Assembly (NCBI RefSeq): GCF_000417875.1
Contig: NW_006920876.1
Coordinates: 11,694 to 46,371 of the forward strand
Source of the DNA: Pseudozyma flocculosa PF-1
Lineage: Eukaryota; Basidiomycota; Ustilaginomycetes; Ustilaginales; Ustilaginaceae
Direction: 5' to 3'
Length of the DNA stretch: 34,678 nt
Under the pieces are notes generated by a model. That model ran no database searches. It was not told the origin of the DNA and saw nothing but the letters and a program-made list of their open reading frames with translations. Below, piece by piece: positions 19,473 to 29,981 of the stretch. The position numbers and the translations under genes are program-made. Each line of letters begins with the position of its first letter. The stretch's first letter is position 1.

Positions 19473-19602
19473 TCATGCAGACGCCTCGGCCGTGGTTGCG
19501 GTCGCGGTCGCCGTCGCGGTCGCCGTCGCCGTCGCAGCTTCCCGCTCCTCCTTTCGTTTTCGGTGCCCGGGCACCAACAGCTCCTTGATCTTTTCCCGCT
19601 TG

Positions 19603-19640
<38 letters not shown>

Positions 19641-21445
19641 TGGATCTGCTGATGCCTCCTCACCCTCTCGGCCCGAGCGTCCGAGGTGGAGATGCGCCTT
19701 GACCCTCTCCGCCAGACTGTGCTTTTCCTCTCCCTGCTCCGTCTCGCTCGCCTCGCCGCCCTTTTCGTCATTGTCACCGCCCTTGCCATCCTTGCCATCT
19801 TCGCCACCGCCGCCCCCCTTGATCTTGCTCATCATCGCACCGTACTTTTCCATGCCTGCGAGCATCAGCAGCGACTTGGACAGCACCACGCGCGACAGGT
19901 CGACGTCGCCGTCCTGCAGCGACTTGACAAAGTACCGGAAGTGCGCCGTCCCCGCGCGGTAGTGGCCCGACAGCGGCGACAGCGAGACCAGCTGGCCGTT
20001 GTCGACCTTGAGCAGGCCTGCAGAGAGGACTCGGCCGCCATCTGTTGGTCCGGACCAGAGAGCAAGGAGGACAACAAAGAGTACAGAGGCGGCGGTGAGT
20101 CTCGCAACCTGCCGACGTGAGGCGAGGCTGACGGGCGAAGGTAGCCGATCGACGACTTACAGAGGAAGCTGGAATGCTGGAAGTAGCCCGTCTGCTTGAG
20201 CCCGACGTAGAGCTCCCTGCGGTGGTTGTAGACGTAGATCCAGGTGTTGCTGCCGATGGTCTTGCGCAGCAGCATGTCGGCCCAATTGGAGGGCGAGAGG
20301 ACGTCGAGGTGGCGGCTCTTTCCGGAGCGCTTCGACTGGTAGTGGCGCGCCTCCCTGCGCTTGTCCTTGGGGCTCATTTCCTCGTCGTCGCTCGACGAGC
20401 TGCCCGTCATGACGCTGTCGAGCGAGTCTTCGGACACGCCGCGCTCGAGGGCCCTGCGCTTGATCTGCTCCTCGGCCTCCCTCTGCTCGTCTTGTCCGAG
20501 GTCGACGATCCCTCGGCCGTCGCCCAGGTCGCGGTGCTTGCCCTTGGCCGTGTCGACGGGCTTGCCGTTGCGCCGCCAGTGGAGCTTGCCGTCGACGACG
20601 TCGACAATGTAGTTCTTGCGCTGCTCGGCGCTGAGGTAGATGACCTTTTCCGAGTCGAGGCGCTGGCGCGGGCAGTCTTCGAGGTCGAGGTCCTTGCCCG
20701 GACCCTGGTCGAGCCACTGGAAAAAGTTGAGGTCGGTGTCGGCCTTGTTCCATGCGTCGTGGTAGTACTTGAGGTTGGAGCCGTAGCGGTGCTTCTGGTC
20801 GACCATTTCGAGCCAGTACTGCGAGGCCATGGCCTTGCTCAGCTCCTGGTACTCGCCGCTGCGGGTCCACTTTTCCAGGAGGCGGAGTCCGGGCTGGTTT
20901 GGCTTGGCAATGGAGCGGATGTTGTCGATCTTGTCGCCGTCGTTTGCGCCGGGGACGTTGCCGACCTTTGTGCTGCCGTCGATCTGCGGGTCGCTGGCCT
21001 TGAGCGTGGGACCGCCCTCGACGGGGCCGTCCGTCTTTCCGGATGCCGGCGGTGCTGCCTGCGTCTTGCCGTCAGCCTGGTCGCCGTCGCCGCCGTCGTC
21101 GCCATCGTCGGAGGCCTGTCGCATGTCGTAGCACTTGTCGCCTGCGCCGGTGAGCTGGCCGACAAAGAGGCCGCCGCGCTTCCAGCGGGTTGCGGGGTCG
21201 TTTTTGCCGCTGCCTGCGTCGTTGTGAGCCTGCTGTAGGCGGAGGCGGGTGATGGCGTCCTGCCAGCGCGAGTCTGCCGAGAGGTTGAGTCCGTCGAGCT
21301 GGCGCCTGGCGCGGTAGCCGCGGTAGTTTTTCTGGATGAGGAGGGCTGCCTTTGCGTCGCTGTCGCCGCCATGTTGGTCGGCGTGGGCATCGTGCTGGGC
21401 GTGGTGCGGTGCGGGATCGTCGGTCGAGGGGTGCGAGTCTGGCAT
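19473..21445 (-). CDS. IQ-motif (calmodulin-binding type) protein, conserved fungal family
   Basis: Two exons, 21445-20161 and 20041-19473, joined across a 119-base intron; 617 residues. The join gives GYFQHSSFLYGGRVLSAGLLKVDNGQ without a gap and defines the acceptor. An IQ motif, IQKNYRGYRARRQL, lies at about 37-50 and fits the IQxxxRGxxxR calmodulin-binding consensus. The middle carries conserved-looking blocks (RWKRGGLFVGQLTGAGDKCYDM, YWLEMVDQKHRYGSNLKYYHDAW, FFQWLDQGPGKDLDLEDCPR, VIYLSAEQRKNYIV, NTWIYVYNHRRELYVGLKQ), and after the intron SLSPLSGHYR. I know this as a conserved fungal IQ-domain family without a defined biochemical role. The C-terminus is low complexity, with Thr9 and an Ala-Thr alternation encoded by GTC/GCC-type repeats. 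Binding of calmodulin is inferred from the motif only. Confidence 0.85.
19494..19537 (-). repeat. GTCGCG/GTCGCC repeat coding (Ala-Thr)n
   Basis: Imperfect hexanucleotide repeat on the plus strand, read on the minus strand as alternating Ala and Thr at the C-terminus of the IQ-motif protein. Confidence 0.8.
19603..19632 (-). repeat. (GTC)n trinucleotide repeat coding polyThr
   Basis: About nine to ten consecutive GTC units on the plus strand, read as polyThr in the C-terminal region of the IQ-motif protein. Confidence 0.85.
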
Positions 21446-22127
21446 GGTGATGGTTGATGATGCGGTGTGGGTGCGAGGTCGGGCGTTGTGATGAGATGGT
21501 GGCGGGGAAGAGAAGACGGGATGGCCGCCGTCGAGGGAAGAGAAGAGGGCGGGCCGAGGCTGTGCCGGCTACGTACCTAGGTTGGGGAGGCTAGGTAGCG
21601 TGGGCTTGCCGGCGTGCGCGCGTGTCTCTCATCTCTACGCCCTGGCCTGGCAGGCCGGTCTGGACCCGGGCGTCGTGGACCGGCGGCTTGAGGCTCGGTT
21701 AGATCTATCTGTACGTCTGCCCTCGCCTCGCCTCTGCATCTTGGCCGCCCCTCTCCCCCCTTGCCCTCTCCCCCACGCCTGCCTTTGACTGCCCCTTGGC
21801 GTCACTCTGCCGCCCTCTGCTCAGACGCCATTTCACACGTGCTGCCAGGCAGGCCAGGCCAGGCCTGCCCACGCCATCGCCTCGTCCCTAGCCTCTTCGG
21901 CATCTCTTCGGCACGCCCGGCTGCCCTCGCCGCCGCCGCCGTCGTCATCGTCGTCCATCAGCCAGGCCCAAGCACTCCTTCAAGCCATGCACTCGGCTCA
22001 GTCGCCGCACTCTGCGTCTCCTTCGACGGGCCAGGACCCTCGCTTTCTAGCATTCGATACACCCACTCGATCATGCCGAGGGGCCAGCATACCGGTACGT
22101 CTATCGGCGCCCGCCGTCGACGGCTGC
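21446..22127. promoter_or_regulatory. Upstream region of the IQ-motif gene
   Basis: Both neighbours are on the minus strand, so this contains the IQ gene promoter and the dehydrogenase 3' UTR. There are GGCAGGCCAGGCC words near 21846-21866 and CT-rich blocks at 21745-21780. No gene is recognised. Confidence 0.45.
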
Positions 22128-23176
22128 TCAGCGGCCCATCCAGCCGCCGTCGACGACGAGCATCTCGCCGCTCACATACTGACTCGCCGAGCTGGCCAGG
22201 AACAGCAGCGGGCCGGCAAAGTCGACCGGATCGCCCCACCGCCCCGCTGGGATCCGCTCGCTGATCTGGCGCAGCCGCGTCGGGTCCGCCAGCAGCTTTT
22301 CGTTCATGTCGGTTGCAATGTAGCCCGGCGCGATGCCGTTGACCTGCACATTGTGCTTGGCCCACTCGTTGGACAGCGCCTTGGTCAGCTGGCCCACTGC
22401 TCCCTTGGCAGACGCGTACGCCGGCACCTAGGGCAGCAGGACGATCGACAGACAAGGTGGGCAGAGGGCAGGCGGAGCGAGGTGTCAGCGACAAAACGGC
22501 GCGCTTCCAGAGACACACGCGACAGGCCCACTAAACACCCACCGTGAGGCCTCCCTGGAAGGTGAGCAGGCTTCCAAAGTTGATAATCTTGCCCGACCTC
22601 CGCTCGACCATGTGGCGTCCTGCCGCCTGCGACAGCAGCCAGACCGACTTGAGATTGACGTTGATGACCTGGTCGGTTGGCAGACGACAAGGGGGAAATC
22701 GGGTCGGTAGTCAGCGCCACGTCTGCTGTCGACACGCCGAGGCTGCGCCGGCGCTGTCGACTCACCTCGTCCCAGTCTTCTTCGGGAAAGTCGGTCGAGG
22801 GGTGCCTCCTCTGGATGCCGCCGCAGTTGACCAGGATGTCGATCTTGCCCTGGGGGGCGACCTGGAGCGCACGGTCAAAGACGGTCTTGACGTCTGCCAT
22901 GTTGGAGAGGTCGGCGTCGACGGTGGTGTGCTTCTGGTCGGACGACTGGCCGGTGAGGTCGAGGAGGACCTGGAGCGCCGGGTGGGTCGAGGAAGACTGG
23001 TGACCCGGTCGGACGGCGAGGCAGACGGAGGCGCCCGCCTGTACGAGAGCGATGGCGCAGGCCTGTCCGATGCCGCGGGTGCCACCGGTGACGAGGGCCG
23101 ACTTGCCCTTGAGCGAAAAGAGGGCGGGCGAGGCCACCGAGGGCGTCTTTTCGCAGGCCAGGTCCGAGGTCGACAT
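22128..23176 (-). CDS. Short-chain dehydrogenase/reductase, KduD-like
   Basis: Classical SDR oxidoreductase using NAD(P). Three exons, 23176-22766, 22668-22543 and 22427-22128, all joined in phase 0 with GT-AG introns; 278 residues, a normal length. The cofactor motif TGGTRGIG lies at about residues 31-38. NCGG replaces the usual NNAG. The catalytic set is Ser in INFGSLLTF (exon 2) and YASAKGA (exon 3, YxxxK), followed by [17 protein letters not shown] and the C-terminal [15 protein letters not shown]. The pattern GYIATDM and the overall sequence resemble 2-deoxy-D-gluconate 3-dehydrogenase / 2-dehydro-3-deoxy-gluconate 5-dehydrogenase (KduD), but SDR substrates cannot be assigned safely. About 25 residues precede the Rossmann fold; no targeting signal is evident. 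It diverges from the FCP1-like gene. Confidence 0.9.
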
Positions 23177-23968
23177 GGCTGGCTGGCTGTGGGGGTGGAA
23201 AGGGGCGGCGAGTGAGAGGGGGCAGTTAGATGGCGATGACGGCGGGGCGAGGGTGATGGACGATGGCTAGCAGGACCGAGGCGGAGAAGGAGGTTGGCCT
23301 ACTGTTTATGTATGTCGATGGGGCTGTTGCTTTGGCTTCCCGCGGGCTGAGGGGTGCGCCCACGCCGTCTCGAGACGAGGCCAGACAGAGGCTAGGTGGA
23401 AAGCTTGGGGACGTGTAGCAAGCAAGGCGAGCCTGGGCCACCTGCTTGTTGGTTTGGGCGCGGCCACCGGACCGGTGCTCCGACTTGGCCTGGGCAGGCC
23501 TCGCTATTCCCTCACCCCTTTTATCGGACGAGAACGCCTCGGGGGCCGACCCAGAGCTGGCGGGGCGGGGCCCATGTGGAGCCTGGTCTGGCGTGGCCTG
23601 GCAGCCTTGCAACCTTTTTGCCTTGGTTTTTCGAGCTCAATTCCGAGGCGTGTCGCGTCGGACGCTTCCATCTCGACGCCAACGACGACGACGACGACGA
23701 CGAACACGGCCATACCTATCAATCGATCCCCCTTCTACCCACGGCCTGCGTGCCTTTTTGGACCGCCCCATCCAGGCTGCCTCCTTCTTGCATCACCGCT
23801 CCTTTCATCCTCATCCTGGCTCGCCCCACCTCGATGCAGACCGGCGTGGGTGTCGTGGCCATTCTACGACGCTCCCCGCCGCTCGCTCCTCACACATCAC
23901 TGCGCACCGCTACTGCGCCTCGTCCACCCTCGTCGCACCGCATACCCAGCCAGCCGGCCTCCAGAACG
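23177..23968. promoter_or_regulatory. Divergent region of SDR and FCP1-like genes
   Basis: About 790 bases. It contains a GAC trinucleotide run near 23682-23702. The FCP1-like frame is open through this region, and an alternative start MQTGVGVVAILRRS at 23834 would add 45 residues. No regulatory motif is recognised. Confidence 0.45.
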
Positions 23969-26149
23969 ATGGACTGGCGCCCAAAAGGAAAAGGCAGATC
24001 CGCAGACGCCTACCACTACCGCTACGGCACCGAGCCATACCGCCCGCCTCATCATAACCATGCAGGCTACAGCGACGGCTACGCCAATGCCGCATGGCAG
24101 CCTTCATCTTCCTCCGACTACGCCCGAAATTCAGGATACCAAGCACAGCCAAACGCGCAGCCCCACTTCGACGGCTACGCCTACGGCTACGGCCAGCCGC
24201 AAGCCCCCGGCGCCTATGGCTACGCCAACGGCCACGGATACGGCTACGCACGGCAAGCCTCCCAGTGGGCCGCACCATCTCACAGTCCAGCAGCACCACT
24301 CGGCTGGGGCGCGCTCTACTTCGCCGGTCCGCAACACTACGGCGACGGCTACCGCAACCACGCGGCCGGTCTCGCCTACGCCCATGGTCACGACCAGCCA
24401 GGACACCTTCCTCACGACGCCTCGTCCCATCACTCTTGGCCGTCCCGGCATGACGCGCCCTACGCCAGGCAGCAGGCATATAAGCACGCCCCAGCATGGC
24501 ACCACGATGGCCGCGGCAGCTCACCCCCGGGACCCAGCCAGGACCGCACCCGATCCAGCCACCTTTCCTGGCGCTCTTCACCGCCTCGCCAGCCTCGCTC
24601 CGCGGCCATGCACGGCCACGCACCAGCCAACGACCACGCCAACGCCGCTCACTACTCGACCTACGCCAAGGATGCGGCGTCAAGGCAAGCCGGCCCGACT
24701 GTCCCGGCGACCCGAAACCAGCCGCGCAGCACGTACATCCAGCAGGCCGAGCAGCAGCCCGAGGAGCTTCCGCGCGACAAGGGCGAGCCGCCCAAGAAGC
24801 TCCTCATCCTCGACCTCAACGGTACGCTCGTGTACCGCGCCAAGAACAAAGGGTCGATGAGCATCAGCTCGGCCGCACCCACGCCGCGCCCCTACCTCGA
24901 CTGCTTCCTGCAGTACTGCCTCGGTATCGCTGCCGACGCCAAGCCGGCGCGGACCACCCCTCCGCCCAGCAGCACCGACGACGCTGCTGCCACGCCCTCC
25001 AATCTTCCGCACGGGGCTCACTTCTGGCCGTCGGCACAGGAGGAAGCGCCGGGGTCATTGGGAAGGTACGAGCTGCTGGTCTGGTCGTCGGCGAGGCCGG
25101 TCAACGTCGACAGCATGGTGCGGGCCTCGTTCAGCGAGGCGCAACGCCAGCGGCTGCTGCGTGTGTGGGCGCGAGACACGCTCGTCATCAGCAAGTTTTT
25201 CGGGCACAAGGTCGAGAGCGTCAAGGACCTCGAGATTGTATGGATCGAGCTCAACGCCCGCGCGCATGGGCTGGCCAGCCCGGGGAGGCTGCTGGCCGAC
25301 CAGAGGGATGCGCAGAACCGCGAGCGGCCGGACCTCGCCGAGCTGAGCCTGGCCGACCAGAAGGACGAGGCCCAGGAGCGCGTGCGCGCAGCCGACGGCG
25401 ACGGCGACGGCGATGGCGATGGCGACGGCTCCAGCGCCACGGCCGAGGAGACAGTGTCTGCCGCGTTGGAGGCCGCGCTCGCTGCAGCCAAACTGGGACC
25501 GTGGGGGCAGCACAACACGCTGCTGCTCGACGACAGCACCGACAAGGCGCGGATGCAGCCCTTCAACCATATCCTCATTCCCGAGTTTGACAAGGACGCG
25601 GCGAGGCTCATGGAACGGTGGATCCAGCAGACGACCGAGCGGCGCACCCGCAAGCTGTCCGCGGACGCGGAGCAGGACACCAGCGCGGCCGCTCAACCCG
25701 TTGGCGCCGCAGAGGCCGGAGAGGGCCAGGATGGATACGGCACGGACCTCTCGATCGAAGACGGGCGCGGCAAGCCGGCCCAGTCGACCGGGACGGGTAA
25801 GGGCAAGGCCAAGGCAGGGGCGGGCGACGGCCGAGTGAAGCTGCAGCAGCTCGACGACGTGCTTCTCCAGACGATTGGGGCGCTCGAGCAGCTGCGGTGG
25901 CAGAGGGACGTGTCGGCCTTCATCCGGTGCGGCGGGCTGGCGGGCTATGGCGGTCCGCGCGCCAAGAAGGCCAAGCAGCTGGCCAAGCGGGCCAAGGCGA
26001 AAGGTCACCCAGAATACTGGGTCGCAGAGGGACGACGGGTGTGCAAGCAGCTCGGCATCAGGGTCACCCCGAAATGGTTTTCGAGCGGCGACGGCGAGGA
26101 GGAGGAGGAGGACGGAGACGATGACGACAGCGACGCCGACCAGCCCTAG
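23969..26149 (+). CDS. FCP1/NLI-interacting-factor-like HAD domain protein
   Basis: Single exon, 726 residues. The first 250 residues are rich in Tyr, Gly, His, Ala and Gln (GYAYGYGQ, YGYANGHGYGYA), probably disordered. The HAD-type FCP1 homology domain starts at KKLLILDLNGTLVYR: nucleophile Asp282 is present, but the second position of DxDxT is Asn284. It continues with YELLVWSSARPVNVDSMV, HKVESVKDLEIVWIE and the closing LLLDDSTDKARMQPFNHILIPEFD (Asp521-Asp522). An insertion with a DGDGDGDGD run separates the last two. The C-terminal HPEYWVAEGRRVCKQLGI and an acidic tail follow. Family members dephosphorylate Ser/Thr, for example on the RNA polymerase II tail; the Asn makes catalysis uncertain. 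My recollection is that many fungal members share DLNGT. Start at MDWRPKGKGRS is preferred; the upstream start at 23834 would give a basic, mitochondrial-like leader. Confidence 0.85.
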   Translation: MDWRPKGKGRSADAYHYRYGTEPYRPPHHNHAGYSDGYANAAWQPSSSSDYARNSGYQAQPNAQPHFDGYAYGYGQPQAPGAYGYANGHGYGYARQASQWAAPSHSPAAPLGWGALYFAGPQHYGDGYRNHAAGLAYAHGHDQPGHLPHDASSHHSWPSRHDAPYARQQAYKHAPAWHHDGRGSSPPGPSQDRTRSSHLSWRSSPPRQPRSAAMHGHAPANDHANAAHYSTYAKDAASRQAGPTVPATRNQPRSTYIQQAEQQPEELPRDKGEPPKKLLILDLNGTLVYRAKNKGSMSISSAAPTPRPYLDCFLQYCLGIAADAKPARTTPPPSSTDDAAATPSNLPHGAHFWPSAQEEAPGSLGRYELLVWSSARPVNVDSMVRASFSEAQRQRLLRVWARDTLVISKFFGHKVESVKDLEIVWIELNARAHGLASPGRLLADQRDAQNRERPDLAELSLADQKDEAQERVRAADGDGDGDGDGDGSSATAEETVSAALEAALAAAKLGPWGQHNTLLLDDSTDKARMQPFNHILIPEFDKDAARLMERWIQQTTERRTRKLSADAEQDTSAAAQPVGAAEAGEGQDGYGTDLSIEDGRGKPAQSTGTGKGKAKAGAGDGRVKLQQLDDVLLQTIGALEQLRWQRDVSAFIRCGGLAGYGGPRAKKAKQLAKRAKAKGHPEYWVAEGRRVCKQLGIRVTPKWFSSGDGEEEEEDGDDDDSDADQP
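25393..25428 (+). repeat. (GACGGC)n repeat coding (Asp-Gly)n
   Basis: Imperfect hexanucleotide repeat (GACGGC/GATGGC) encoding alternating Asp and Gly inside the FCP1-like protein. Confidence 0.8.
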
Positions 26150-26598
26150 CTGGGCCCGCGAGTTCAGAGAAGATACATACCCCATTACGATCCGCGACCG
26201 ACGATCCCTCGGCGACGTGTCCTGTTCCGCTTTACCCGCTTATCCTTGCCCTTGCTCCGCTCCTGTAACAACAATACATGCCCACTCCGTTCCGCTCCGC
26301 TCCGTTCACCGATGCACCGGGACTGCACGTCGTCGACCCTCGCGGTGGACGCGAAGAAGCGATAACAAGCTTCCCGTCCACACGCAGCAAACACACACAC
26401 ACACACCCACACTCCAGAGCACCTAGGTAGTTCGTGACGAGATACCGTCCTCGTTACCGTTACGGGCCACATGGCAAAGGCATGCGAGTACGTCCATACA
26501 TACATCTATCGTCGTGACAAATGGCGCTATATCGATATCTGTCTGGCGGGTGGGGATAGACCAAAAAGAGGGGGGGGCACGACGAGCAAAAGAGACTC
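26150..26598. other. Convergent spacer between FCP1-like and MFS genes
   Basis: About 450 bases with two 3' UTRs. It contains CCGCTCCGCTCCGTTC-type repeats (26296-26312), an AC run at 26390-26406 and a perfect ATATCGATAT palindrome at 26529-26538, locally AT-rich. No gene is seen. Confidence 0.5.
26390..26406. repeat. AC dinucleotide microsatellite
   Basis: About eight AC units in the convergent spacer. Confidence 0.85.
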
Positions 26599-28690
26599 TC
26601 ACCGATCGACAGCATCGGTAGACTTTGGTGCCGCTACCGCTGCCGGCGCTGCCGGCGCTGTGGGAGTGACAGGCGAAGTAGGCTCGCCCTCGTCCTCGTC
26701 CTTGGCATCTGCCCCGTCGTGGCGCAGACCAGCTTCAGGATCATGCACCTTCTCCCCCTCGCCCTCGCCCTCGGCCGGCACCTTGGCCTCCTCCTCGCCG
26801 CGCTTAATGTTACGACGTAGCGAGTATCCCTTGACACCCAGAACGGCAAGCAAGCCAGCACCGGCAAGGGGGGCAAAGAGGATCCAGACGACCTGGAGGC
26901 CCTTGGCGTAGGCGTCGATGACCTGTCGGCTCAGCTCGGGAGGCTGGATCTTGACCAGCCCCGTGAGGTCCTGCGCGCCGCTCTCCGAGAGGATGCTGCG
27001 CGGATCAAAGTCCGGGATCCGCTCGAGCCGCTTCTGGGCTTCCGAGTTGAAGAGCGCGCCCGAAATCGCGATGCCCATCGTACCGGACAGGCTGCGGATG
27101 AGCTGCATGGCCGCCGTCGTCGTCGACATGTCGCCGTGCGGCATGGCCGCCATCAGACCCACCAGGGGCGTCTGGAAGAGGCACCCGAGCCCGAGACCGG
27201 CGATGCCGATAAAAAATCTCCTGGCGCACCTGCGACGACTGGGCGTCGAGCGTCGTCATGAGGCCGTAGCCGATGACCATGACCGTCCAGCCGAACCAGA
27301 GCGCCGGCCGGTAGGAGCGCGTGCGCGTAATGACGATGCCCGTCACGCTCGACATGAGGGAGCTGACGAGGGAAAAGGGCAGCATGTAGATGCCCGACAT
27401 GAGGGCCGATGCGCCAAACACTGCTTGGAAGTAGACGGGCAGGTAGTAGGTCGCGCCGAAAAAGGGCAGCGAGTGGAGGGCGACCGAGACGAGGATGAGG
27501 CCCGTGGTGCGCGTCTTGACCAGGCGCGGGGGCACGATGGGCTTGCGCGTGGTGCGGAACTCCCAGGCCATAAAGAGGAGCAGGACGACGAAGCCGACGA
27601 CGAGCAGCGCAATCGTCTCGGCCTCGCCCCAGCCCTTGGTCTCGGCAGAGTTGAAGCCGACGAGGATCAGGACGACGCCCGTGATGACCGAGAGCAGGCC
27701 GACAAAGTCAAACTCGCCGCACATCTGGCGCACCGACTTCTTGGGGCGCGGGTTGAGGTGCAACGAGAAGAAGAGGAGCGCAAAGGCGATGCCGCCGATG
27801 GGCAAATTGACAAAGAAACACCAACGCCAGCCGCCGGCCGCTGCGACGGTGAAGGCGCCGCCGAGGAGGGGCCCGATGACCGAGGCGATGCCCCAGACGG
27901 CGCCGATCCAGCCGCTGTATTTGCCGCGGTCCTCGAGGCTGACAATGTCGCCGATGATGATGTTGGAGAGCGATATGATGCCGCCGCCGCCGACGCCCTG
28001 GACGCCGCGCGCGATGCAGAGCATGATCATGGACTGGGCGGCGCCGCAGATGGCGGAGCCGGCGAGGAAGACAAAGATGGCGCCGAATAGGAGGGGCTTG
28101 CGACCGGTGAGGTCCGAGAGGCGGCCGTAGAGGGGGATCATGGCGGTGGAGCAGAGGAGGTAGGCGCTGCCGACCCACGAGTAGGCGCCTGCGGAGCCGT
28201 GGAGGCGTTCAGAGATGGCGGGGAGGGCGGTCGATACGATGGTCTGGTCGAGGGCTGCGAGGAAGACGACGAGCATGAGGGCGGGCATGACGAGGAACAT
28301 GTTGTTCTTTGGCAGCAGCACCTCGTCCTGCTGGAGCCAGTGCGGCTTCTTTGTGCCGTCGCCGGGCGCGGCGCCTGGGCTGGTGGTCGATGTGGCGGGC
28401 GGAACGCCGGCCAAGGATGTTGGTGTGAGCTTTCCATCGTGGTGGGATCGCTTTTCGATGTCTTTGGGGCCGTCGTCGTCGTCGGAGCCAGTGCTGCCAT
28501 CTATAGAGCGTGGCGTTGAGGCAATCGTGGCATGCTGAGGCGTGTCGGCAGGGCGGACAGGGGTGAATTCCGAGGTGCCGGCGGCGACCTCGATGGCGGG
28601 CGGGTCGTCATCGGTGCCGGTGCCGGTGCCGGTGCCGGTGTGGTTGTGCTGTTGGTGCTGCGGTGGCGCGGCGGATGATGCGAATGTCAT
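26599..28690 (-). CDS. DHA2-family MFS transporter (14 TM), frame broken by one base
   Basis: Major facilitator superfamily drug/H+ antiporter type, plasma or vacuolar membrane. Read with one base removed it encodes 696 residues: a hydrophilic N-terminus of about 130 residues with a (Gly-Thr)n run, fourteen predicted TM segments and a charged tail. Family motifs seen are [11 protein letters not shown] (TM1), [14 protein letters not shown] (motif A), [19 protein letters not shown] (motif C, antiporter signature) and [31 protein letters not shown]. The frame breaks at the plus-strand A6 run 27211-27216: upstream reads to VRQEIFYRH, while removing one A gives [23 protein letters not shown], exactly the expected TM sequence. 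No GT-AG intron fits. Everything else is intact, so this is a sequencing error or a very recent mutation, not an old pseudogene. DHA2 members export drugs, toxins or siderophores; no nearby cluster indicates a substrate. Confidence 0.88.
28613..28639 (-). repeat. (GGTGCC)4 hexanucleotide coding (Gly-Thr)n
   Basis: Four copies plus a partial one on the plus strand, read on the minus strand as alternating Gly and Thr in the MFS N-terminal tail. Same unit and phase as at 17055. Confidence 0.9.
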
Positions 28691-29959
28691 GTCGTGGCGA
28701 TGGGCGCGGACGGGTTCGGAGCGGCCTGGTTGGTCGTCTAGAGGTGCGTGGGCGGGTGCGTCGTTTGAGGGGCAATGGGGATGTGGGGTGCTTGACGAGC
28801 CTCGTTTGGTGGGCGCGGGCGGGGCGTGGGGCGGCGTCGATTTTTTGGAATTGGGCGTGCTGAAGGGTGGCGCACTCGCGCCGAGTCGAATGAAGGGGAG
28901 AGGACACCGAGACGAGATGAGACGATGGCAGCGATGATGGTGATGGTGTTGGTGGTGGTGGTGATGGCGGCAGCGATCCGATGCGGGAGAACCACCCGGG
29001 GAGTCACCATATACAAAGGGGCGAGGCAGGCCAGGCCATGCCGTGGGCTTGCCAGACGAGCTACGGACCAGGCCGAGGTTTGGTCAGCCTGAGCCTGGCC
29101 CCGCGCCAAATGGTCCCCCCCTCCCCGGCTGGCCGCTTGAAGCGAAGAAACGCGGATCGACTGAGCCCCCCCCACCCCCTGGCGCCGGGAAAAAAAAAGT
29201 TTGGACCCTCCAATTGGCCGCACAAAACAGCGACCACCAAAGCAGCGACCACTTCGGCGCGCCCACAGCCGCTGCAAGGTCGGCAGCAGGCAGGGAGCCT
29301 GCTGGTCAGCCTGGCCTGAGGGCCTCGCCAGCCAGAGAGAGAGAAACTCCACCAAAGACGCCGGAGATACCGAATCCCCCGGCCGCATCCACAACCCCAC
29401 ATCGGCGCGGGCGACAGAGGGGAGAGCGCGGCGGGATGCCGATCCGACGCCGACGTCGGCATGCTGCCCGGCTCTGCCATAGACTGTAGCAACGCCCCGC
29501 GCTGCTGGCTGGCTGGCCTGTCGGCACCTCGACCCCTGCCGGCCTCCCCATGCGATGGCCACAATTGGCCCCCGGACGCAACATGCTGGCCCGACGGAAT
29601 CTTCTCGCCGCTTTCGCCGGGCCGCTTCCGTCAAACCAGGCTTGCCAGTCCAGGCCAGGCCAGGTCGCGCGCTTCACCATCCCTCGATGCCTGCCGCGAC
29701 ACGGTGCGCCATCGAGGTCGACGCACGCTGAAGCCACCTCCTACCGTCTCAAGCCCATCCACGGCGGTCCATCGTCGTGCTCTGGCTTGTGGGCTCGGTC
29801 GACGGCCCTCGCATCGCATACGGACGGTGCGTACCGGCGGAGTTGGGTCCAGTCGCCGAGCCTGACCCCGCACGTCGACGCCTCTCGGACATGGTCGGCC
29901 GTGCCCTCCGATGCAACATTTCGATCTGCATCCGTCTTTCCAAATCGGGCTTTTTGACA

Positions 29960-29981
29960 CCGATCCGGAATTACGGATCGG
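29960..29981. repeat. Perfect 8-bp inverted repeat with 6-base loop
   Basis: CCGATCCG, loop GAATTA, CGGATCGG. The inner part reads CCG-N6-CGG, a spaced triplet geometry seen in sites of fungal Zn2Cys6 regulators. It lies about 1.25 kb upstream of acyl-CoA oxidase. A binding role is only inferred. Confidence 0.5.

Noticed and set aside
19562..19575. 14-bp perfect palindrome GGTGCCCGGGCACC
   Set aside because: Inside the IQ-protein coding sequence (LVPGHRK region); composition makes such palindromes likely.
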